From positions 1 to 59,907 of IMG/VR virus record IMGVR_UViG_3300033141_002124: a stretch of DNA of 59,907 nucleotides; one strand, given 5' to 3'. Below the pieces are notes generated by a model, which searched no databases, was not told where the DNA came from, and was given only the letters and a program-made list of their open reading frames with translations. A program made the translations under genes and the position numbers. How positions within the stretch are numbered: position 1 is the first letter of the stretch; the number at the start of each line of letters is the position of its first letter. The stretch is from a virus. Of the stretch, positions 49,521-58,001 are shown one piece after another.

Positions 49521-52500
49521 TTATTCTTCACTTACTTTTCCAGTTAAATTCAATGGAAACCCAAGAGGCTTCCAGTCTTTCAGTTTATTTGACATAAATG
49601 GTTTACCACCATCGGCACGATTAACAGCAATTGTTATGTGTGGTTTTGGATTATTAGAATGATAACCTTCAACACCAACTGCCATAACCAGTTCGTCCAT
49701 CGCATAATCAATCACTCTCAACGAAATCTCAATGTTCTTCTCCATATCTTCCTGCGCATCACTACCGTTTTCAAGTGCACCCATCATTATTGTCATGTGA
49801 TGTGCAACAACTTCCCAACCTTCAGGTATCATCGGACTTAAAACCTTAAGTAAACTGGCTCTTGATTTATCATCAAGAACAACTGCGCTATAACTCACTC
49901 TTTTCACTTCTTCTTCTCCTAATAAATTTCTATCTGTTAATGCCCAATATAATTCTTTCCTTAATTTTTCATCAACACTGAAGTCTTCATAATTATTCTG
50001 AAGAAATTCCAGTACTGATTCATGTGATGCATCATGATATCCACTATCTTTCCCACCTTGATTATTCCATTTATCGTATTCCTTAACAAAAAAATCAATA
50101 GTTACTTGCTTTCCATTGACATTCCATGTCTTTGGTTGTATACCATCGTAATTAGGGTATCCTTCTTGAATTTCCTTATCTTTCTCTCTCACCAAAGATA
50201 GTAATTCTTCTCGGTCATTCCTAACATTATCACTATAAACTTTAATTAATAATGATTTCAACATATCACCAATTTCCCTACCTTGTAATCCCATACTCAT
50301 TAAAACGTTTCCATCAATAGCGAGTTCACCAAAATCTTTTGGATATTTTCCAGTCAACAATTCCTGTGCTGCTCTTTTTATTGGTTCAGGTAAAATCTCA
50401 CTGTTTAATGTATTTGGTAAAATCTTGAAGATGTTATGTGCAAGAGTTCTTGCTGTAACATTATCTATATTATCATCGGCTTGAAATGCTTGTTGAAATG
50501 CTTTTAATTCTTTATATGTATCAATATCACATTTCAGTTTCGATTTACAATATTCCGCAATGTCTTGAACAAGATGATGTGCTGTAAGCCAAAGAAATTC
50601 TCCCATTGTTTTAACAACATTCCATTCTTTACCCATATATAAACCACCATCACCGTTAAATATTTGTGGGGTAAGTCCTAAATCTTTAAGTAAATACGCT
50701 CCTTCAAACGCATTACCTTTCTTAACAATTTTATCAAACTCAATTAATATCCTTTCAGGTGGAATTTCTTTAATTCGACCTGCATTCTTTTTAATCATTT
50801 CTCTGGTCTCGTCATCAATCTTGAAACCAAAACGTGCAGCGAATTGAACAGCACGTAACATTCTCAAAGGGTCATCACTAAATGCTTCTGGATTAACGAT
50901 ACGAATAATTTTATTTTTAAGGTCTTCTTGACCACCAAAAGGGTCAATTATATTACCATCAATATCTTTAGCAATCGCATTAATCGTAAAATCCCTGCGT
51001 TCCAAATCTTTTTCAAGTGGAAGTTCGTGGTCTGATGACACATCAAATCCTTTATGACCACCTTCACCAGTCGCTTTTTCAGTTCTTGGAATCGCCACAT
51101 CAATTTCTTCTGATGCACCTTGTGGCTTAAATTTTAACACACCAAATTGTTTACCCACTGCGTCAACTTTTCCATATTTTGACATGAGTGTACCTAACTT
51201 ATCCATTGGAATGCCTGTCACAAGAATATCAAGGTCTTTACTTTCTTTACCTAAAAACTCATCACGTACAGCACCACCAACGCTAAATATCTTACCGCCA
51301 AGTTGTTCGACCTCTTCTTTAAAAGGTAAGTCTTGTAATGACATTATATTCTCATTCATATCGGGTACAAGACTACTAAAATATTCTGAGACTTCCAAAT
51401 CATCTTCATTCACAGAACCAAATTCCAAATTATTAATGTCGCCTTGATTACAAGCAACACTGGTATTACCCAAACCTGCAAGCTGACATTTCCTCTTTAC
51501 TTTAACGGTTTTTGAACCAGTACCAAAAGATTTGTCTCTTTCGATTAATGCGTTATCACCATTAATCTTATTATCATAATATGTATATAATCTTCTCGTT
51601 AATTTTTTCTTATTATCAGCATTCAAATTTCGAATAAATTCTCCATTAAATGGTTTATTATGCTCTATTGAATCTTGAAACAATTTTGAAATGAAAACAT
51701 TAAAGTCTGAATATTTTTCATATCTTTTTTTATTAGCATGTATATTTTTTAATCCTTCGAGATAATATGCATTATATTCTTCATCTCTATTATAATATGA
51801 ATCGTTTGATGATTTGTAGGTATCACTATATTTAGTATCATCCAGATAATGGACAAATTCGTGGACAAATGTATCTTCGTTCACCCAAGATGCAAATCTA
51901 ATTCGGGCAAAATGTATATCCGATTCGACATTTTGTTTTGGTGGTTCGTCACTAAATGATTGTCGCTTCTCTAATATAAAAAAACAAAGTGTTTTTGTTT
52001 TAGGGTCAAAAAATGCCCTATTATTTTTCATTAAAGGAAAAAATGCTATTTGTAAATCAATTATACTTATTTGGTTTATATTAAATCCGACACCACTAAA
52101 CATTCTTTCACCATTCGTAGTATTGAATTCAAGTTCAATACTTTCAAATTTAATGTTATTAATATTCTCTTTAATTTTCTTATATAAATTCTTCCCTAAA
52201 TTAGTGGTCTTTATATCAGAACCAAAATCTTCTCCTAACATATATTCGTCATCGGTTGCATCTCCTTTAACATGATTATATTCAAGGTCTTCATACATCG
52301 CAACATTAGCATCGAGGTCATTATTAATGCTTGGTGAAGTATCGTTGGTATTGTAAGGGGGAAAACCGTCTTGTCCAACATCACTATCTGTACTGAATTT
52401 AGCACTACCGTCTTCATCTACTTCGACACCCATTTTTTCAGCACCATGAGGTTGCATAAAAAAATCTGTAAATCCAACATCAAAGAATCCAATTACTCCA

Positions 52501-54812
52501 CTTGGTTTATATCCAAGATTTTCTGGATTATAAAAATCATAACTATCAATCCCATGTTCTCTGAGTTCTTCAACGATTCTTAAAATACTAAAAAAGAATT
52601 CTCCGTCTTGACTGTTCTTTTTAAAATAGTTATCAACTTTACTTTTATCAATTGCGTCATCATTATATTGATGACCATCCAAATATGAATCCAATGCTTC
52701 TTTATAATCGGTATCAAATATATTCTTGAAAACGTAATCAAGTCTGTCATACATTCGTTTAAAATTGGCTTCATCGGGAACGAGTTTTTCTAAAATAATC
52801 GCATATGTTTTCCATTCTCCCTCTGGTATGTTTTCTGGGGTTACCTCAAACACACGATAAACATCTGCAATATATTTAAGTTTTTTACCAACCAGTTTCA
52901 GATTCTCATAAGCCTCACTATTATCTTTTGTGATTTTCAATACTTTATTATCCCCAATATCGTATGCAACACCAATTGTACCATGTCCAAGATATTTAGG
53001 TTCTTGAATACCTAACTTAGTTGTAATTCTATTAGCAATTCTATCCGCTTTATCTCTTGGGTAATCTTCTTCGAGTTGTTCTTCAGTAATGTTTTCAGGT
53101 AATTGAATAACATCATCATCACCAATATTTGGTTCATCAACACCATAATAACCACCAGTGTCAAAGAATTTTAAAACACCGTCTTTATATCCAAGATTTC
53201 TTTTTTCAACATAGTCTTTTGATTTAATTCCATATCCCAATAATTCTTTGCGAATATTTAAAATACCAACAAGAAACTCATATGCTGCTTGCCTATCGGT
53301 TTGACTAACATTTGCTGCTGGATTATCAGTCAATACATGTTTTGCTATTTCAAGCATCTGATTATAATCAAATCTCTTAGGAATTCTTATTGAAGATAAA
53401 ATATCAGTATATCCCATTCCTGCTGGTTGAATTTTCTCTATATCATCATCAAATTTTCTGAATTTCTCAAGTGGTTTCTCATTAACATTTTCTTGCATAA
53501 TAACAAAAATAGATTTATTTGTAGCTGTATCAAGAACCTTATATAAATTAAAAATTGTTGCAATGTTTTGTGGTCTTACTCTCAATAATTTTGATGCAGC
53601 ATCAGCTTCACTAACATCCGTAGTTAATTTCATTACGAGATTATCATTTATTTGATAAGCAAAACCATTCGCACCACCACCAATATATTTTGGTTGTGTC
53701 AGACTTAATTTATTGGCAATCTCTCTCGCCAATTCATCAGCATAATTTCTATCAGTTAATGTATCGGGGTCAACAGCAGGTATATCTTCATTAATAACAT
53801 AGCTTTCACTTAATAATGGGTCTCTATTATAGAATCCTCGTCTAATAAGATATTCTTGTAACTTCAATAAGTTCCCGTAAAACTGTTCTTTATTATCTAC
53901 GTGATTCAGTGTTTCTCTTATGTTATTTACACATTCATGGAAACTATCAGCCAGTACAGAAATACCTTCCACTGATTTGTTAGGATATTTATCACGTTTC
54001 GAAACCAGATTAACGAAACCTTCATTAATAACTGCATTACTATTATCACCACCATCACTAACACTGTAAGGCATTTGTGCCCACATACCTGTTCTAATGT
54101 CTTGTCCACCACCAGCATCGCTTAATATGTCATCATTACCATCAGCATAATTGTAGAGTTCATACATCTGATATCTATTCCTCTTCTTTCTATCAGGACT
54201 ATAATGGGTATCATAAACTTCATCATTAAGACCGTAATCAGTTAAAACAATTGCTGGTTGTCCATCACGAAGAACCTCACCATAACTACTTGGTCTTCCC
54301 ATATCACCAGCATTTTGACCGTAATTGGCTATAAAATTACTTAAATCTTGTGCAAACTCGTTCTCGTAAAGAAACTCTTCTTCTTCACGAGTTATGTAGT
54401 TCTCTTCAAATCTTTTATTTTGTCCTTTACTTTGTACTTCATAATTTATTAAAAAATATCCCAATATATCGAGATTCGGAATTTCTGTTAATTCTTCAAT
54501 TCGTTTCTTTGTAACTTTTTTTGCCTTTTCCGCAATCAACCAAGTGTCATCATCTGCACTATCAAATACTTCAGTTACGATATGTTGAGTATCACGATAA
54601 TAACCAGCACCTGCTTCAGCACCATTCTGTGCAACGCCTTTGGCGTTCATTGCAAGTTTTAGTACCTTCTCACCATCAATATCATACACTCTTCTGCCAG
54701 TACCACTACCAATTCTTGGTAATCTTTCATCGGCATATCTCATCCTACCAGCATAGGAATTTATATTCAGAAATTCTGGTAAGAAATTTTGTTTAAATTC
54801 ATCATAAGTCAT
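49521..54812 (-). CDS. Megaprotein: three kinase-fold modules, zincin motif, CCA-type nucleotidyltransferase, 2H phosphoesterase
   Basis: One 1763-residue chain. Three modules look kinase-like, each with a Gly-rich loop, a V-x-K strand and a DFG-like end: 30-200 (IGSGTGRRV, VLKLA, LTDYGL), 370-555 (GGGANGFAY, VMKLT, FDTGG) and 605-785 (GHGTIGVAY, VLKIT, FFDVG). A zincin motif, HEFVH, is at 984-988 with Glu downstream. Residues 1160-1400 are a class II CCA-adding-type nucleotidyltransferase: GGAVRDEFLG, DLDIL, RRDFTINAI (1272-1280), DDPLRMLRAVQFAARF. Residues 1635-1760 are a 2H phosphoesterase with HMTI (1672) and HITI (1725). A late-type element drives it with a nuclease-like and a HAD gene. 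I infer tRNA repair or counter-defence, perhaps virion-borne. Confidence 0.8.
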   Translation of the reverse strand: MTYDEFKQNFLPEFLNINSYAGRMRYADERLPRIGSGTGRRVYDIDGEKVLKLAMNAKGVAQNGAEAGAGYYRDTQHIVTEVFDSADDDTWLIAEKAKKVTKKRIEELTEIPNLDILGYFLINYEVQSKGQNKRFEENYITREEEEFLYENEFAQDLSNFIANYGQNAGDMGRPSSYGEVLRDGQPAIVLTDYGLNDEVYDTHYSPDRKKRNRYQMYELYNYADGNDDILSDAGGGQDIRTGMWAQMPYSVSDGGDNSNAVINEGFVNLVSKRDKYPNKSVEGISVLADSFHECVNNIRETLNHVDNKEQFYGNLLKLQEYLIRRGFYNRDPLLSESYVINEDIPAVDPDTLTDRNYADELAREIANKLSLTQPKYIGGGANGFAYQINDNLVMKLTTDVSEADAASKLLRVRPQNIATIFNLYKVLDTATNKSIFVIMQENVNEKPLEKFRKFDDDIEKIQPAGMGYTDILSSIRIPKRFDYNQMLEIAKHVLTDNPAANVSQTDRQAAYEFLVGILNIRKELLGYGIKSKDYVEKRNLGYKDGVLKFFDTGGYYGVDEPNIGDDDVIQLPENITEEQLEEDYPRDKADRIANRITTKLGIQEPKYLGHGTIGVAYDIGDNKVLKITKDNSEAYENLKLVGKKLKYIADVYRVFEVTPENIPEGEWKTYAIILEKLVPDEANFKRMYDRLDYVFKNIFDTDYKEALDSYLDGHQYNDDAIDKSKVDNYFKKNSQDGEFFFSILRIVEELREHGIDSYDFYNPENLGYKPSGVIGFFDVGFTDFFMQPHGAEKMGVEVDEDGSAKFSTDSDVGQDGFPPYNTNDTSPSINNDLDANVAMYEDLEYNHVKGDATDDEYMLGEDFGSDIKTTNLGKNLYKKIKENINNIKFESIELEFNTTNGERMFSGVGFNINQISIIDLQIAFFPLMKNNRAFFDPKTKTLCFFILEKRQSFSDEPPKQNVESDIHFARIRFASWVNEDTFVHEFVHYLDDTKYSDTYKSSNDSYYNRDEEYNAYYLEGLKNIHANKKRYEKYSDFNVFISKLFQDSIEHNKPFNGEFIRNLNADNKKKLTRRLYTYYDNKINGDNALIERDKSFGTGSKTVKVKRKCQLAGLGNTSVACNQGDINNLEFGSVNEDDLEVSEYFSSLVPDMNENIMSLQDLPFKEEVEQLGGKIFSVGGAVRDEFLGKESKDLDILVTGIPMDKLGTLMSKYGKVDAVGKQFGVLKFKPQGASEEIDVAIPRTEKATGEGGHKGFDVSSDHELPLEKDLERRDFTINAIAKDIDGNIIDPFGGQEDLKNKIIRIVNPEAFSDDPLRMLRAVQFAARFGFKIDDETREMIKKNAGRIKEIPPERILIEFDKIVKKGNAFEGAYLLKDLGLTPQIFNGDGGLYMGKEWNVVKTMGEFLWLTAHHLVQDIAEYCKSKLKCDIDTYKELKAFQQAFQADDNIDNVTARTLAHNIFKILPNTLNSEILPEPIKRAAQELLTGKYPKDFGELAIDGNVLMSMGLQGREIGDMLKSLLIKVYSDNVRNDREELLSLVREKDKEIQEGYPNYDGIQPKTWNVNGKQVTIDFFVKEYDKWNNQGGKDSGYHDASHESVLEFLQNNYEDFSVDEKLRKELYWALTDRNLLGEEEVKRVSYSAVVLDDKSRASLLKVLSPMIPEGWEVVAHHMTIMMGALENGSDAQEDMEKNIEISLRVIDYAMDELVMAVGVEGYHSNNPKPHITIAVNRADGGKPFMSNKLKDWKPLGFPLNLTGKVSEE

Positions 54813-54831
54813 ATTACGAATATATTATATT

Positions 54832-54840
54832 CATAAATAC
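54832..54840 (-). promoter_or_regulatory. Late-type element (GTATTTATG)
   Basis: 19 bases before the megaprotein ATG at 54812. Confidence 0.6.
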
Positions 54841-54855
54841 AGAATTAATAGGAAA

Positions 54856-54881
54856 AAAAGCGGAATGATTATTACGCTTTT
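54856..54881 (-). terminator. Rho-independent terminator overlapping gene end
   Basis: On the minus strand AAAAGCG pairs with CGCTTTT and runs into a T-tract. The first arm is the last codons of 54872-55585, so the stop codon lies in the loop. Confidence 0.75.
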
Positions 54882-55585
54882 ACTTTGCTTTTATCTCGGA
54901 TTTCTTTAATTGTTTCAATAACCACAGATTTGATTAAATCTTTGTTCTCATTTAAAACTTCTTGAATTCTTTCAATGGCATACATTTCAATTATCGTACC
55001 CTTGATAGCTTCTTCAAAGACAGTACCAAGATTTTCATCAAGATAACCATGAACAACATTTTTCACATTTTCAACCAATGCTACTTCATTTATTTGCATT
55101 GTTGCACCAGCAGGTGCTGCAACAGTAGGTGAGCCAGCAGGTGCTGAAGTCAAATATTGTGTTCCGTTATAATTTACAGCAGGTGGGGTTTCTCCAGCAG
55201 GAGCATTACCTTGAAAATTACTAATACTTTCAGCAAGAGTTTGTTTTCTTTTCTTTTCAAGGTCAGCAAATAACTGTTCATCTCTTTCAGGTGATGGTGC
55301 TGCAACTGTGGGGGTTGCAACTGCCGTAGGTGCAGTTTCGTTAACAGTATGCACTTTGACACCACCATGTTTCTCAGCAACTTTATTTTCAACGACTTTA
55401 ATTAGTGTGCTTGCAGGATTCTCTTGTCCTGATTTAAGTGAGGCTTGTAAACCATGAAGGAAAACATCTCGTGGTGCTACACCTGTGCCAACAGATTCAC
55501 CTAATTGTGAAGGGATGATATTTCGATTTTGTTTCTCCTTATGGATTTCATCCTTCAATTTATTTAAGTCAAGTTTCTTTGCCAT
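54872..55585 (-). CDS. Late virion-type protein with Ala/Pro-rich linker
   Basis: A 237-residue protein with a helical N-terminus (KKLDLNKLKDEIHKEKQNR), a long Ala/Pro/Thr linker (about residues 85-165, e.g. TAPTAVATPTVAAPSP) and a helical C-terminal domain (about 165-237). A late-type element lies 23 bases upstream and a terminator overlaps its end, so it is a single-gene unit. Likely structural; no family recognised. Confidence 0.55.
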   Translation of the reverse strand: MAKKLDLNKLKDEIHKEKQNRNIIPSQLGESVGTGVAPRDVFLHGLQASLKSGQENPASTLIKVVENKVAEKHGGVKVHTVNETAPTAVATPTVAAPSPERDEQLFADLEKKRKQTLAESISNFQGNAPAGETPPAVNYNGTQYLTSAPAGSPTVAAPAGATMQINEVALVENVKNVVHGYLDENLGTVFEEAIKGTIIEMYAIERIQEVLNENKDLIKSVVIETIKEIRDKSKVKA

Positions 55586-55608
55586 TATTATAATTTTTTA
55601 TATTTTTT

Positions 55609-55617
55609 TATAAATAC
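55609..55617 (-). promoter_or_regulatory. Late-type element GTATTTATA
   Basis: 23 bases before the ATG at 55585. Confidence 0.7.
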
Positions 55618-55621
55618 TCTG

Positions 55622-56578
55622 TTATTTGAAAAAAGTCATCTTTTTATGTGGAATTGATGGAGCATTTGTTTCTTTTATTTCTGGTTCTGGTTGATTTGCA
55701 GCGTCTTGTGCCTTCATTCTTAAATCTCTCTGTGTTTTATTTTTCGCATCATTGAAGAATTTATCATCAGCAGGTGCATTTTTTTTAACCAGACTATCGT
55801 ATAAATACGGTAATGACCCAACAATTGCATTATCGGGTATATTTTGTTTATCCTTATCTTTTGCCAACATTAATTGAAAGTTATTCTTGTCATCAATAAC
55901 AACCAGATAATTTCCATGAGCAGTTTTTTGTACTCGACTTGCAACATCTCGTAATTTAACGACATCATCAGCAGTAATTTGTTTACTATTCTTATTACCT
56001 CTTCTAATACTATCCCATTTTTCTTTGTCTCGGTCTGCTCTTGAAACCTTGTCAATTTCTTGGTCTTTATCGTATTTCATGTCGAAATCAGGTTCTGTTT
56101 TCGTTGAAACATATGCCTTAACACTTGTCATATCGTCATCATCACCTTCATGATAACCGGGCGGTATCATCGGAAGACCGTTTTTATCATTAAATTTTTT
56201 ACCAGTTGGATATATTTTTGAAATCTTGTCTACGTTGAACATTCTCCAACCCGGTTTCGCACCCTCACGGTCACTCCAATAGTCATGACCCATACTATCT
56301 GGACGGGTTGCTCTATTACTGAAATGCCAACTATTTTTTGCATTGTCTTGCCATGCTCTGAGAACTATATGTCCAGCAGCATTTGTGCCAAGCACATATG
56401 GTCTCACCGTGCGATAACCAGTTGCATTTTTACCTTCTTCATTATCACCATCGTAATAAAGATAAATCCACTCATGATTGTTAATCGCATCAACAATACC
56501 ACTTTCGCCAACGCCTTCAGTAAGAAGATGACGAAAATTTTTTATGTTTTCGAATAATATTTTTAGTTCGCTTTTCAT
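55622..56578 (-). CDS. WYL-domain-like protein
   Basis: A 318-residue protein whose residues about 25-130 follow the WYL pattern: a strand with WIYLYYDG, a basic strand ending RTVRPYVLG, then HIVLRAWQ, and a closing GWRMFNVDKISKIYPTG. WYL domains bind nucleic acids or nucleotides and regulate defence and phage genes. No helix-turn-helix is fused; instead there is a charged helical C-terminal half (about 160-318). The start overlaps the stop of the repeat protein, so it is late. A WYL domain in a virion-type operon is unusual. Confidence 0.65.
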   Translation of the reverse strand: MKSELKILFENIKNFRHLLTEGVGESGIVDAINNHEWIYLYYDGDNEEGKNATGYRTVRPYVLGTNAAGHIVLRAWQDNAKNSWHFSNRATRPDSMGHDYWSDREGAKPGWRMFNVDKISKIYPTGKKFNDKNGLPMIPPGYHEGDDDDMTSVKAYVSTKTEPDFDMKYDKDQEIDKVSRADRDKEKWDSIRRGNKNSKQITADDVVKLRDVASRVQKTAHGNYLVVIDDKNNFQLMLAKDKDKQNIPDNAIVGSLPYLYDSLVKKNAPADDKFFNDAKNKTQRDLRMKAQDAANQPEPEIKETNAPSIPHKKMTFFK

Positions 56579-57159
56579 TATACTCTATCACTTCCAGCAC
56601 AATATTCATTCCCGGGGGTGTAAAGATTAGCATTCTTTGCAATTGAACAACCTCTGCTTGCAAAATCAATACATGTACCAGCTTGTTCACCCTGTTCTGG
56701 TTCTCTACCTTTATCATCTCCGTCTGCAATTGTATCACCATGCCCGGGGAGATATTGATTATTTGGAGTGTAACCATCAGCATTTTTTGACATTAATTTA
56801 TTTCTCATTTCAATGTCTTTATTAGTTCCAATTGAACCACCTTGTGCTTCAGGGTCTCTACCTTTACAATCACCATCAGAGATAGTGTCTTCGTGACTCG
56901 GACCGTACTCATCTCCATAAGTATAACCATCGGCATTCCTTGCCATTAATTTATTTCTTGTTTCGATATCGATATTAGTTCCAATTGTACCACCATCTCT
57001 TTCAGGGTCTCTACCTCTATTGTCACCATCAGAAATTGTATCTGGGGTTGTAGGAAGATATTCCTTACCGGGTATGTATCCATCAGCGTTTTTTGCTATT
57101 GAACACTTTCTGAAATCGGCACTACTTGCTAATAATCTGCTGCTTTCTTCGTCTGCCAT
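56578..57159 (-). CDS. Protein of 51-residue tandem repeats
   Basis: A 193-residue protein. After about 22 residues come three repeats of about 51 residues and a partial fourth (starting near 23, 74, 125 and 175). Each has KNADGYTPGxEY, DTISDGDxKGRDPE and GTNxDIxxRNKLM. The acidic DGD motifs could bind calcium or another metal. The repeats diverge enough that they are not recent copies. It leads a late operon (element 32 bases upstream). No known family; a repeated virion decoration or spike element is plausible. Confidence 0.65.
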   Translation of the reverse strand: MADEESSRLLASSADFRKCSIAKNADGYIPGKEYLPTTPDTISDGDNRGRDPERDGGTIGTNIDIETRNKLMARNADGYTYGDEYGPSHEDTISDGDCKGRDPEAQGGSIGTNKDIEMRNKLMSKNADGYTPNNQYLPGHGDTIADGDDKGREPEQGEQAGTCIDFASRGCSIAKNANLYTPGNEYCAGSDRV

Positions 57160-57191
57160 TTTGTTTGTTATTAATTTTTTCTGTTATTTCT

Positions 57192-57200
57192 TATAAATAC
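57192..57200 (-). promoter_or_regulatory. Late-type element GTATTTATA
   Basis: 32 bases before the ATG at 57159, followed by AGAAA. Confidence 0.7.
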
Positions 57201-57203
57201 AAA

Positions 57204-58001
57204 TTATTCATATTTTTTAAATACGAGTGTTATGTATTCAATTAAATGAGGAACGATATTAAGATATTCCATCTCACTTACATCATACCAACCATAATTA
57301 GTATTTTCATCATCAAGAGTAATGTCCGTTGGGTCATCCTCGTATCTGCAAGCAAATATGTGTTCAATACTATCAGCATGTCTTTCAATACTAAATGATT
57401 TGGTAAATTTCTTAAGTTCTAAACCAGTTTCTTCCTCAATTTCTCTTTCAACTGCTTGTTGTGGTGTTTCGCCTTTATCAATACCACCACCAACAAGACC
57501 CCATTTACTTGGCATCCAAGGTGCTTTCTCACCTCTTTTCAATAAAAGGATTTTATTATCTTTATTTACAATAACCGCAACACTATTTTTTTGTTTTTCT
57601 TTTTTCTCCTTTTTTTCGGCTTCATTCATCACATCATTATGTTGTCTATTCACATTAAATGCTTTCAAATCCGAAGTCATATCATTGGTTATATCACGTC
57701 TAACTTCTCTACTGGTTTTCACAGCATTTCTGTCTTGATTTAACGTGGTTTCAATAAACGCTTTCATTGGTTGACCACCAGCAAGTGTGAATTGTGTGTT
57801 ATCACCAGTTTGTGGATTAAAGTAGTCAAAATAATTCTTCAATCTCTTCATTGCTTGATAGGTGATAACACCGTTCTTAAGCATGAATTTAGCTCGTTTT
57901 ACGCCCTCTCCTTGCGGATTGGATACCAAGGCTGTCTGGATACCTTTTAACACGTCTGAGGGTATCCTATACGATTTATCATATAGTTCTTGGTTAGCCA
58001 T
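57204..58001 (-). CDS. Nudix hydrolase fused to a virion-type N-terminal domain
   Basis: A 265-residue protein. Residues about 138-265 are a Nudix domain with the complete box GGGIDKGETPQQAVEREIEEETGLEL. Nudix enzymes hydrolyse nucleoside diphosphate-X compounds such as damaged dNTPs, NAD(H), dinucleoside polyphosphates or RNA caps. The N-terminal 130 residues (RIPSDVLKGIQTALVSNP, RAKFMLKNGVITYQAMKRL) form a separate helical domain that I associate with virion-type proteins of large phages. It overlaps the upstream gene by eight bases. An injected or capsid-bound Nudix enzyme is possible. Confidence 0.8.
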   Translation of the reverse strand: MANQELYDKSYRIPSDVLKGIQTALVSNPQGEGVKRAKFMLKNGVITYQAMKRLKNYFDYFNPQTGDNTQFTLAGGQPMKAFIETTLNQDRNAVKTSREVRRDITNDMTSDLKAFNVNRQHNDVMNEAEKKEKKEKQKNSVAVIVNKDNKILLLKRGEKAPWMPSKWGLVGGGIDKGETPQQAVEREIEEETGLELKKFTKSFSIERHADSIEHIFACRYEDDPTDITLDDENTNYGWYDVSEMEYLNIVPHLIEYITLVFKKYE

